64,000 bases of DNA from assembly GCA_019634925.1 (NCBI GenBank), contig JAHCAL010000007.1, positions 78,746 through 142,745 of the forward strand. The letters are read 5' to 3'. The translations under genes were made by a program, and so were the position numbers. Positions 17,824 through 25,404 of the stretch are shown piece after piece (position 1 is the first letter of the stretch; every line of letters starts with the position of its first letter). The notes under the pieces are model-generated. The model was given only the letters and a program-made list of their open reading frames with translations, did not search any database and was not told where the DNA came from. Source of the stretch: Pseudomonadales bacterium. Lineage in GTDB: Bacteria > Pseudomonadota > Gammaproteobacteria > Pseudomonadales > Azotimanducaceae.

Positions 17824-18360
17824 TCACGGCGGCCCCGCTCCGAGCGCAAGATCGCGCTGCCAGTACCCGACGTCGACCCAGCGGCCGAGCTTCCAGCCGA
17901 CCGACCGGAACCGGCCGATCGGGGCGAAACCGAGCCGCTCGTGCAGCGCCACGCTGGCCGGGTTCGGCAGCGCGATGCCGCCGATCGCGCTCCGGAAACC
18001 TGCACTCCCCAGGCGCGCGAGCAACGCCGGATACAGCAACGTGCCGACGCCGCGGCCCGTCCATGCCGCGGCGATGTAGATCGAGGTCTCGACCGTGAAC
18101 CGGTAGGCGCTGCGCGGCCTCCACGCGCTCGCGTAGGCGTAGCCGGCGACCGTGCCCGCCACCTCGGCGATCAGCCACGGGTACCGCGCAGTCACATCGG
18201 CGATGCGCCGCACCATTTCGGCGACGGCGACCGGCTCCTCCTCGAACGTGATCACGGTACCGTTCACGTGGTGGTTGTAGATCTCCGCGACCGCCGTGGC
18301 GTCGGCCGCCGTCGCGGGCCGGATCATCACCTGCCGGGATTCCAGGCGTTCTCCGTTCAC
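17824..18360 (-). CDS. GNAT acetyltransferase, phosphinothricin/methionine-sulfoximine type
   Basis: 178 aa. GNAT fold with MIRPATAADATAVAEIYNHH, YAYASAWRPRSAYRFTVETSIY, the acetyl-CoA pyrophosphate loop region AAWTGRGVGTLLY, and LHERLGFAPIG. This pattern matches the Pat/YncA group, which N-acetylates L-methionine sulfoximine and phosphinothricin analogues. Native substrate is unknown. GTG 18360 has GGAG at a fair distance; ATG 18327 is an alternative that starts at the conserved domain. It follows the acyl-CoA synthetase start region on the same strand by 16 bases downstream. Confidence 0.86.
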   Translation of the reverse strand: MNGERLESRQVMIRPATAADATAVAEIYNHHVNGTVITFEEEPVAVAEMVRRIADVTARYPWLIAEVAGTVAGYAYASAWRPRSAYRFTVETSIYIAAAWTGRGVGTLLYPALLARLGSAGFRSAIGGIALPNPASVALHERLGFAPIGRFRSVGWKLGRWVDVGYWQRDLALGAGPP

Positions 18361-18376
18361 GGGTGCGTTACTCCGG

Positions 18377-20191
18377 TCAGTAGAGCGTCTCGATCAGCGC
18401 CGCGTATTTTTCGTTCACCACCTTGCGCTTGAGCTTCATGGTGGGCGTCAGCTCCTCGTCCTCGGGATCCAGCAGCTGATCGATCAGCGCAAACCGCTTG
18501 ACCGTCTCGACGCGGGCAAACCGCGCGTTCACCCGTTCGATCTCGGCACCGATCAGGTCGATCACCGCGCTAGCATGGCACAGGCTCGTAAAATTGGTGA
18601 ACGGCACGTCGTTGTCCTGCGCGAACTTGGTGACGTTTTCCTGATCGATCATCACGAGACAGGTCAGGTAGGCACGGCGGTCGCCGATCACCACCGCGTC
18701 GCTGATGTAAGGGGAGAACTTGAGCTGGTTCTCGATTTCGCTCGGCGTGATGTTCTTGCCGCCCGCGGTGATGATGATGTCCTTCATGCGATCGACGATG
18801 TACAGGAAGCCGTCCGCGTCGATGCGGCCGACGTCGCCGGTATGCAGCCAGCCGTCGCGGAAGGTCTCCGCGGTCTTCACCGGTTTGCGCCAGTAACCCT
18901 GGATGACGCCTGGTCCCCGGATCAGGATCTCGCCCTCGGGCGACAGCACGACGTCGGTCCCCGGCGTCGCCCGGCCGATGCTGCCGACCCGGTGCGCGTG
19001 CGGCGTATTCGCGGTCGCAATCCCCGTGCACTCGGTCTGTCCGTAGACCTCGTACATGGGGCGGCCGAGCGCCCAGTACCACTCGATCAGGTCCGGCGCG
19101 ATCGGTGCGGCAGCCGTCGAGAGCCAGCGGCACCGGTCGATGCCGAGCAGGATGCGGACGTTCTTCAGCACCAGGACGTCGAGCACCGCGTGTACGGCTC
19201 GCAGCCAGACCGGCGCCGGCCGGTCGGCCTTGTGGTAGGCGGCCATCCTCGTACCGGTGCCGAGCGCGAGATCGTAGGCAAACCGACCGAACCGCGTGCC
19301 TTCCTTCAGCTTGATGACGACGCTGGAAAACTGTTTCTCCCAGACCCTCGGTACCGCGAAGTGGATCGTCGGTGCGATCTCCTGCTGGTCCTGCAGGGCG
19401 GTCTCCTGGCTCTCGACGAGGTTAACGACGGAGCACGACTCGATCACGGCGAAGGTGTAGAACATCCGCCCGGCGACGTGCGCGAGCGGCAGGAACGCCA
19501 GCTGCTCGTCGGTCTCGCGGATGCCGTAGACCGCCTGCAGGTTGCGCATCATGTACAGCATGTTGCGCTGGCTGATCATGGCGCCCTTGGGCGGACCGGT
19601 GGTGCCGGAGGTATAGGTGAGGATCATGAGATCGTCCGGCCGGGCGGCCGCGATCTCGCTCGTCCAGGCATCCGGATGCTGCGCCGCGTACTCGCGGCCG
19701 AGCGCCAGCAGTGCGGCGAAGCTCATGCACTGCGGATCACGCAGGTTGCGCAGGCCCTCCATGTCGAACACGATGATCCGCACCAGGCTCGGCGTGCGCG
19801 CGCGCACCTCGAGCACCTTGTCGAGCTGTTCCTCGTCTTCCGCGAAATAGAAGCGCGTACCGCTGTCGTTGATCAGGTATTCCACCTGGGTCGGCGAGTC
19901 CGTGGGATAGACGCCGTTCGTCACGCCGCCGACGCCGATGATCCCGAGGTCGGCGAACAGCCATTCCTTGCAGATCTCGGCCGCCACCGAGCAGACGTCA
20001 CCGCGTTCCAGGCCCAGTGCCTTCAAGCCGAGCCCGACCAGCATCGCCTGCTCGCCCCAGTCAGCCCAGGTATATTCGTTCCAGATCCCGAGGTCCTTCT
20101 CACGCAGCGCGACCTTGGCGGCGCGTTCGTGCACGCGTTTCGCGAAGAGCGCGGATACCGTCCGGCAGCCGTCGACGACCGGTTCGCTCAT
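18377..20191 (-). CDS. Long-chain-type acyl-CoA synthetase coupled to the liv transporter genes
   Basis: 604 aa. AMP-forming synthetase of the long-chain (FAA/AMP-dependent, LCFA-CoA) type. The phosphate-binding loop is LTYTSGTTGPPKGAMIS, followed by YEVYGQTECTG, GWLHTGDVGRIDADGFLYI and the late GKNITPSEIENQLK. C-terminal EELTPTMKLKRKVV is typical for the long-chain branch. It overlaps livF by four bases (ATGA), so it is the distal gene of the livHMGF operon. This arrangement is familiar from operons that import and activate aromatic or fatty acids, but the substrate here is inferred. Confidence 0.9.
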   Translation of the reverse strand: MSEPVVDGCRTVSALFAKRVHERAAKVALREKDLGIWNEYTWADWGEQAMLVGLGLKALGLERGDVCSVAAEICKEWLFADLGIIGVGGVTNGVYPTDSPTQVEYLINDSGTRFYFAEDEEQLDKVLEVRARTPSLVRIIVFDMEGLRNLRDPQCMSFAALLALGREYAAQHPDAWTSEIAAARPDDLMILTYTSGTTGPPKGAMISQRNMLYMMRNLQAVYGIRETDEQLAFLPLAHVAGRMFYTFAVIESCSVVNLVESQETALQDQQEIAPTIHFAVPRVWEKQFSSVVIKLKEGTRFGRFAYDLALGTGTRMAAYHKADRPAPVWLRAVHAVLDVLVLKNVRILLGIDRCRWLSTAAAPIAPDLIEWYWALGRPMYEVYGQTECTGIATANTPHAHRVGSIGRATPGTDVVLSPEGEILIRGPGVIQGYWRKPVKTAETFRDGWLHTGDVGRIDADGFLYIVDRMKDIIITAGGKNITPSEIENQLKFSPYISDAVVIGDRRAYLTCLVMIDQENVTKFAQDNDVPFTNFTSLCHASAVIDLIGAEIERVNARFARVETVKRFALIDQLLDPEDEELTPTMKLKRKVVNEKYAALIETLY

Positions 20192-20952
20192 CGCCAGGTC
20201 TTCCGCTGCTTCCAGCGTCGCACGCCGCGCACGCCGGCCTCTTTCTGGCCCAAGTAGAAGGCCTGGATGTCGGTGGCCTGCATCAAACGGGCGCAGGTGT
20301 CTTCCATGACGATACGGCCGTTTTCCATCACGTAGCCATAATCGGCGATCGCCAGCGCCATGCGTGCATTCTGCTCGACCAGCAGCACGGTGACGCCCTG
20401 TTCGCTATTCAGCCGCGTGACGATCGTGCCGATTTCCTGCACCAGTCGGGGCGACAGACCGAGCGACGGTTCGTCGAGCAGCATGAGGCGCGGCCGCAGC
20501 ATGAGCGCACGGCCGATCGCAAGCATCTGCTGCTGACCGCCGGAGAGATACGCTGCCTGACGCCGGGCGAGTTCGGTCAGCACCGGAAAGTACCCGTACA
20601 CCATGGCGAGGTCCGCATCGATTCCGCGATCACGTCGCGAGAAGGCGCCCATGCGCAGGTTCTCCTCGACGGTGAGGAATGGAAAGACCTCGCGTCCTTC
20701 CGGCACGTGGGCGATGCCGAGCCGGGCGATGCGATCGGGGTCACGGCCCTCGATCGACTCGCCGGCGAACGTCACGACGCCGCGGCTCGGGTCCATCGCG
20801 CCGCTGATGGTCTTGAGCACCGTGGTCTTGCCGGCGCCATTGCCGCCGAGCAGCGTCACGATGCGCCCTGCCTCGATCTGCATGGAAACCCCACGGACCG
20901 CCTGGATGGGTCCGTAGTTGGTCTCCACGTTGCGCAATTCGAGCAGAGCCAC
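20188..20952 (-). CDS. livF: Branched-chain-type ABC transporter ATP-binding protein LivF
   Basis: 254 aa cytoplasmic ATPase. Walker A is GGNGAGKTT, the signature is LSGGQQQ, and Walker B is LMLLDEPSLGLSP. The order of genes and length identify LivF rather than LivG. GTG start. It overlaps the acyl-CoA synthetase by four bases and lies five bases after livG. Substrate could be a branched-chain amino acid or another carboxylate; the coupled acyl-CoA synthetase favours a carboxylic acid. Confidence 0.93.
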   Translation of the reverse strand: MALLELRNVETNYGPIQAVRGVSMQIEAGRIVTLLGGNGAGKTTVLKTISGAMDPSRGVVTFAGESIEGRDPDRIARLGIAHVPEGREVFPFLTVEENLRMGAFSRRDRGIDADLAMVYGYFPVLTELARRQAAYLSGGQQQMLAIGRALMLRPRLMLLDEPSLGLSPRLVQEIGTIVTRLNSEQGVTVLLVEQNARMALAIADYGYVMENGRIVMEDTCARLMQATDIQAFYLGQKEAGVRGVRRWKQRKTWR

Positions 20953-20957
20953 CGGTT

Positions 20958-21716
20958 TCAGTCCCCCAGGTACGCGCGCAGCACGTCGGGGTGGCGGCGC
21001 ACCTCCTCGGGCGCGCCGATCGTCAGCAGGGCGCCATCGGCCAGCGCCATGACCCGGTCCGATGCACGCGCAACGAGGTTCATATCGTGCTCGACCATGA
21101 TGACGGTGATGCCGAGTTCCTCGTTGATGTCCTCGATCCAGAATGCGAGGTCCTCGGTTTCCTCCGGGTTCAGACCCGACGAGGGCTCGTCGAGCAACAG
21201 CAGGCGCGGCTTGAGACAGAGGGCGCGCGCGACCTCGACCATCTTGCGGATCCCGTACGGCAGGTTGGCGATGACCTGATCCCGGTAGTGCTGCAGGTCG
21301 AGCAGGTCGATGACGTCTTCCGCCGTCCTGCGGAACGCGAGTTCCTGCCGGCGCACGGCAGGCAGGAACAGCAGATCCTGCACGAGGCCGGTGCGCCGGT
21401 ACACGTGACAGCCGATCAGCAGGTTGTTGAGCACGGTTTCGCGCTCGAAGAGTTCGGTGTTCTGGAACGTCCGTGCGATACCGCGTTCCGCCACACCATG
21501 GCGCGGGAGGCGCGTGATGTCGGCGCCGTCGAACAGGAGCCGGCCGCCGTCGACGTCATAGAACCTGCTGATCAGGTTGAAGATGGTGGTCTTGCCGGCG
21601 CCGTTCGGCCCGACGATGCTGAACACCTCGCCCGCCTCGACGGCGAACGAGAGATCCTGCACGGCGCGCACACCGCCGAAGCTGACCCCGATCCGTTCCG
21701 CTACCAGGAGGCTCAC
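20958..21716 (-). CDS. livG: Branched-chain-type ABC transporter ATP-binding protein LivG
   Basis: 252 aa cytoplasmic ATPase. Walker A is GPNGAGKTT, the signature region is LPYGIRKMVEVARAL (the LivG-type variant of LSGGQ), and Walker B is LLLLDEPSSGLNPEE. The start is GTG and overlaps the livM stop (GTGA), so translation is coupled. Together with LivF it forms the ATPase pair under the LivH/LivM membrane dimer. Confidence 0.93.
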   Translation of the reverse strand: MSLLVAERIGVSFGGVRAVQDLSFAVEAGEVFSIVGPNGAGKTTIFNLISRFYDVDGGRLLFDGADITRLPRHGVAERGIARTFQNTELFERETVLNNLLIGCHVYRRTGLVQDLLFLPAVRRQELAFRRTAEDVIDLLDLQHYRDQVIANLPYGIRKMVEVARALCLKPRLLLLDEPSSGLNPEETEDLAFWIEDINEELGITVIMVEHDMNLVARASDRVMALADGALLTIGAPEEVRRHPDVLRAYLGD

Positions 21717-22789
21717 TGCAGCCGCTCCGTGCGCAGGTACTGTTTCTGCCGCTTGTGGGTGGCGCGCCGGTACAGCGGGAAGGCGTCGAGCCAGGCACGT
21801 ACCTTGATCCAGCGTCCGTAGATGCCGAGCGGTTCGTAGATCAGGAACAGGATCAGGATGAGTCCGAAGATGCCCGGCTCCAGGCCCGGCAGTTGCGCCA
21901 CGGCAGGCGGCAGCGTATCGCGCAGCACGGCGAGTCCCTGCGGCAGCAGACCGATGAAGATCGCGCCGAAGACCGCTCCGTGCAGCGAGCCGAGCCCACC
22001 GACCACGACCATCAGAAGGAGCTGGATCGAGATCAGGAAGGTGAACGCATCGGGCGCGAGGTAGCCGATCTTGTGCGCAAACAGCCCGCCGGCCAGACCC
22101 GTAAAACCGGCCGACAGCGCGAATGCGAGCGCCTTGGTGCGCGCGATGTGGATGCCCATGCTCTCCGCCGAGATCTCCGAATCACGCACCGCCAGCATGG
22201 CGCGCCCGCTCGGACTGCGCAGCAGGTTCAATGCGAGCCACAGCACCAGCACGAGCACCCCGAGGCACAGCAGGTAGAAAGCGGTCGGCCCGGTGAAGTC
22301 CATGCCGAGCCAGGTGGCCGCGGGTACCGCCATGCCGCGAAAACCGCCGGTGACCGAGGTCCAGTTCATGATCAGGTGCTCGACGATCACCGCGAAGGCC
22401 AGGGTGGCCACGGCCAGGTAGATGCCGGTCATGCGCACCGCCGGCAGGGCGACGAGCCCACCCACGGCCGCCGTGAGCAAGGTCGCGGCCGCGAGCGCCG
22501 CGGGGAACGGCCAGCCGCGCACGAGCAGATACGCCTGCGCGTAGGCACCGATGGCGAGGAACGCGGCATGCCCCAGGCTCACCAGGCCCGTGTAACCGAC
22601 CAGCAGCATGAGCCCGACGCCGGCGATGGCATAGATGAAGACCAGTGCGAGTTCGCCGAGATAGAAACGGTCGAGCAGCAGTGGCGCGGCGAGCAGGACG
22701 AGCAGGAGCAGCCCGTACCAGAAGCGCTGGCCACCGTGGCGGAACAGCGCGAGATCCTGTTCGTAGCGGGTCTTGCGGATGAAACGCAC
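21713..22789 (-). CDS. livM: Branched-chain-type ABC transporter permease LivM
   Basis: 358 aa integral membrane protein with about nine hydrophobic segments. The permease signature block GYTGLVSLGHAAFLAIGAYA and the later RDSEISAESMGIHIARTKALAFALSA are characteristic for LivM. The N-terminus is a basic cytoplasmic segment; the C-terminus extends with a basic tail. GTG start, five bases downstream of livH. It partners LivH. Confidence 0.92.
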   Translation of the reverse strand: MRFIRKTRYEQDLALFRHGGQRFWYGLLLLVLLAAPLLLDRFYLGELALVFIYAIAGVGLMLLVGYTGLVSLGHAAFLAIGAYAQAYLLVRGWPFPAALAAATLLTAAVGGLVALPAVRMTGIYLAVATLAFAVIVEHLIMNWTSVTGGFRGMAVPAATWLGMDFTGPTAFYLLCLGVLVLVLWLALNLLRSPSGRAMLAVRDSEISAESMGIHIARTKALAFALSAGFTGLAGGLFAHKIGYLAPDAFTFLISIQLLLMVVVGGLGSLHGAVFGAIFIGLLPQGLAVLRDTLPPAVAQLPGLEPGIFGLILILFLIYEPLGIYGRWIKVRAWLDAFPLYRRATHKRQKQYLRTERLQ

Positions 22790-22793
22790 GGCG

Positions 22794-23663
22794 CTAGACC
22801 TTCTTGCGGTGCATGGTGGCGAAGAGCCCCTGCGGACGCAGGACGAGCATGACCAGCAGGATCACATAGGCACTCATGTCGGCAAAGCCCGGCGGCAGGT
22901 ACAGACCGGCGAACTGCTCGGCGAGCCCCACCACCAGGCCGCCGATGATCGCACCGGGCAGGCTGCCGAAACCGCCGACGATGGCGGCGGCAAAGGCCTT
23001 GATGCCGATGAAGCCCATCAGCGGGTCGACCAGCGACACCGGCGCGGTCAGAATGCCGGCGCAGGTGGCGATGACCGCCGAAAGCGCCCAGACCAGCGAG
23101 TAGATGCGCTTGACCGGAATGCCCACGTAGTAGGCCGCCAGCTGGTTCTGCGACGCAGCCTGCATGGCGATCCCGAGCCGGGTGAAGCGGAAAAAGCCGA
23201 ACAGGAGCCCGCACAGCAGCAGCGTTCCGCCAACGATCGCGATGCTTTCGAATCCGATCACGAGTTCACCGATCTCGAGCACCCTGCCGGAGTACGGCGT
23301 CTCCAGCGGCCGCGGATTGCTGCCCCAGATGGCGCCCGCGATCGCACGCAGCACGAAACCGAGCCCGATGGTGAGCATGAGCACCGCGAAGTGCGGCTCG
23401 CCGATCATGGGACGCAGCAGCAGGCGCTCGAGCACCACGCCGATGACGGCCATGGCGACGAGTGCCGCCAGCACGCCGCTCAGGAACGGCATGCCGAGCA
23501 CGTTGACGAAGGTGACCGCCATGAACGCGCCGACCATCATGAGGTCGCCCTGCGCGAAGTTGACCATCTCCGTGGCCTTGTAGATCAGCACGAAGCCGAG
23601 CGCGATCAGACCGTACACGCAACCCTGCGAGACACCGCTGACCAGCAGTTGGAAGACTTCCAC
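22794..23663 (-). CDS. livH: Branched-chain-type ABC transporter permease LivH
   Basis: 289 aa integral membrane protein, usual LivH length. It has the early block GVSQGCVYGLIALGFVLIYK followed by NFAQGDLMMVGAF, and the permease loop AASQNQLAAYYVGIPVKRIY. It is the first gene of livHMGF-acyl-CoA synthetase. GTG start. No binding protein lies upstream; a GST gene on the same strand precedes it by 51 bases. Confidence 0.92.
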   Translation of the reverse strand: MEVFQLLVSGVSQGCVYGLIALGFVLIYKATEMVNFAQGDLMMVGAFMAVTFVNVLGMPFLSGVLAALVAMAVIGVVLERLLLRPMIGEPHFAVLMLTIGLGFVLRAIAGAIWGSNPRPLETPYSGRVLEIGELVIGFESIAIVGGTLLLCGLLFGFFRFTRLGIAMQAASQNQLAAYYVGIPVKRIYSLVWALSAVIATCAGILTAPVSLVDPLMGFIGIKAFAAAIVGGFGSLPGAIIGGLVVGLAEQFAGLYLPPGFADMSAYVILLVMLVLRPQGLFATMHRKKV

Positions 23664-23714
23664 GTGCAGCTTTCCCGAACCGGTCTGCCCGACCCTGCCT
23701 GCCCGACGCCGCGC

Positions 23715-24527
23715 TCAGACCGGGAACGGATCGATGAACCGGATGTTGCCTTTCGCGAGGCCGGCCTGGACGATCTCGATGCCCCCGGTCTTCACCATCC
23801 ACTCCAGGCGATGGTCGCGGTACTCGCGCTTGAACAGGCCCTGCTCCATCGCCTGGCGGACGGCCTCGAGACTCACCGCGGCGCTGTCGAATCCGACCGC
23901 GGCGGCTGCCTTGGCGCACGCGGCGACGCTCTGGCGCTGGTTCGCCCGGGCAAGCCACTCTGCAAGGCGCGATCCCTGTGCCGGTCGATGGCCGAAGCCA
24001 CTCGCGCCGTTGACATAAGGCACCACGGACAGGTCGCCCCAGCCGAATGCAGCGCCGTTGAACCAGGGTCGGTCGCCCAGCTGCGCCTCCAGCCAGCGGT
24101 ACCAGTCGGCGATCTGCTCGCCGGCTTTCGCGAGCATGGCCTCCGCGAGTGCGCCGTTCGCGCGGCCGAAGTTGCGGATCTCGGACATGCCCCAGGTGAT
24201 TGCCTCGAAGTGGGTGTCCATCGCTTCTTCCAGCATGCGCACGCGCGCACGCTCCGCAGGCAGAGCGGGCAGCAGCGGCGGCTCCGGCCAGCGGTCCTCG
24301 ATATATTCGAGGATCACCGTAGAGTCGAACACCGCCACCTCGCCATCGACCAGCGCGGGCACCTCGCCGCGCGGGCTCACCCGGGCGAAGTCCCCGCCCG
24401 TGTTCCCGCTGCCGATATTGCCCGGGAGCGGCGCATCGAACGCGACGCCCTTCTCCATGAGCGCGATCTTGACCTTCTGTCCGTATGGCGACAGCGGATG
24501 ATCGAAGACGATGACGGATGCGGCCAA
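23715..24527 (-). CDS. Glutathione S-transferase family protein
   Basis: 270 aa. N-terminal thioredoxin-like domain: VIVFDHPLSPYGQKVKIALMEK, then the cis-proline and glutathione gamma-Glu site in RGEVPALVDGEVAVFDSTVI. An all-alpha C-terminal domain follows from about residue 85. Longer than a standard GST (about 200-220 aa) because of a C-terminal extension after about residue 200. The start is TTG with GGAGAG five bases upstream. It is divergent from the halohydrin-dehalogenase-like gene, so a role in xenobiotic or halogenated-compound turnover is plausible but inferred. Confidence 0.85.
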   Translation of the reverse strand: MAASVIVFDHPLSPYGQKVKIALMEKGVAFDAPLPGNIGSGNTGGDFARVSPRGEVPALVDGEVAVFDSTVILEYIEDRWPEPPLLPALPAERARVRMLEEAMDTHFEAITWGMSEIRNFGRANGALAEAMLAKAGEQIADWYRWLEAQLGDRPWFNGAAFGWGDLSVVPYVNGASGFGHRPAQGSRLAEWLARANQRQSVAACAKAAAAVGFDSAAVSLEAVRQAMEQGLFKREYRDHRLEWMVKTGGIEIVQAGLAKGNIRFIDPFPV

Positions 24528-24594
24528 GATGACTCTCCAGCTCAGGCGAAATCCGCGTAACCTTACCCCATCTGATCAGCGAAAGGAGCCATCC

Positions 24595-25323
24595 GTGAGC
24601 GCCACCTCCGAACCCTCATCCGAACGCATCTCTGAACGCTCCGCAGCGCGCCTGTCCGGCCGGCGCGTGGTCGTCACCCAGGCCGACGACTACATGGGCC
24701 CGGACACGGTCGAGCTGTTCCGCGCGGAAGGCGCCGAGGTGATCGCGGACACACGCGACCTCACCCGGGCCGGCGCGTGCGAGGCCCTGATCGCGGAGGC
24801 CGGACACGTCGATGTCCTGATCGCGAACCTGGCCGCACCGAACTACTCGGGAACCCCCGTCACCGCGCTAGACGATGTGGTCTGGGCGCACGTGTTCGAC
24901 GTGATGGTGCACCCGCTGCACCGCCTGACCCGCGCGGTGCTGCCGCAGATGATCGGGCGCCGGCGCGGCAAGATCGTCGTCTACGGCAGCGCCGTGGCGC
25001 TGAAAGGACTCAAGACCCTCGCCGCTTACAGTGCCGCGCGCGCCGCCCAGGTGGGGTACGTGCAGGCGGTCGGCGTCGAGGTCGCGCCGCACAACGTGCA
25101 GGTCAACCTGATCGCGCAGAACTATGTCGAGAATCCCGTCTACTACCCGGCCGCGCTGCGTGAAAAGCCGTCGTTCCAGCAGTCGCTCGCCCGCCAGGTA
25201 CCGCTCGGCCGGCTCGCCACGGCACGCGAGGACGCGGCGTTCGCGCTGTTCCTGGCCGGTGACGAGAGCGACTTCTTCGTCGGCCAGGCCATCCCGTTCA
25301 GCGGCGGTTGGGTTCAACGCTGA
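24595..25323 (+). CDS. Probable halohydrin dehalogenase (SDR-derived, cofactor-free)
   Basis: 242 aa. The fold is that of short-chain dehydrogenases, but the features of a dehydrogenase are missing. The glycine-rich NAD(P) loop is replaced by T28-x4-Y33-x-G35, and the catalytic set is S132-x12-Y145-x3-R149 instead of Ser-Tyr-x3-Lys. These two motifs define halohydrin dehalogenases, which expel halide from vicinal haloalcohols to make epoxides and can open epoxides with anions. The segment NYVENPVYYP resembles the halide-pocket region of that family. GTG 24595 is preceded by GAAAGGAG; a longer open frame from 24511 has no ribosome site. The gene is divergent from a GST and 81 bases ahead of an HpaB-type gene. 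Motif match is strong; activity is inferred. Confidence 0.82.
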   Translation: MSATSEPSSERISERSAARLSGRRVVVTQADDYMGPDTVELFRAEGAEVIADTRDLTRAGACEALIAEAGHVDVLIANLAAPNYSGTPVTALDDVVWAHVFDVMVHPLHRLTRAVLPQMIGRRRGKIVVYGSAVALKGLKTLAAYSAARAAQVGYVQAVGVEVAPHNVQVNLIAQNYVENPVYYPAALREKPSFQQSLARQVPLGRLATAREDAAFALFLAGDESDFFVGQAIPFSGGWVQR

Positions 25324-25345
25324 GCTGGATTACCATCGCCGGCAG

Positions 25346-25361
25346 GCGTTTTTCATAACGC
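25346..25361. promoter_or_regulatory. Small inverted repeat ahead of the HpaB-like gene
   Basis: GCGTT-N6-AACGC with perfect 5-bp arms lies between the halohydrin-dehalogenase-like gene and the HpaB-like gene, and the right arm continues into the palindrome AACGCGTT. It could be an operator or a weak hairpin. No family can be assigned. Confidence 0.3.
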
Positions 25362-25404
25362 GTTCTGATCCGCAGCGCCACGCGTCCAGAGGGGGACAGC
25401 CAGC

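Noticed and set aside
18296..20257. 653-codon + strand frame
   Set aside because: Covers the minus-strand acyl-CoA synthetase whose motifs are intact; the + translation is low-complexity and unlike any protein.
24511..24594. Earlier start for the halohydrin-dehalogenase-like gene
   Set aside because: No ribosome site there, while GTG 24595 has GAAAGGAG; the extra residues would also overlap the GST start.
24595..25323. Ordinary short-chain dehydrogenase
   Set aside because: Lacks the glycine-rich cofactor loop and has YxxxR in place of YxxxK.
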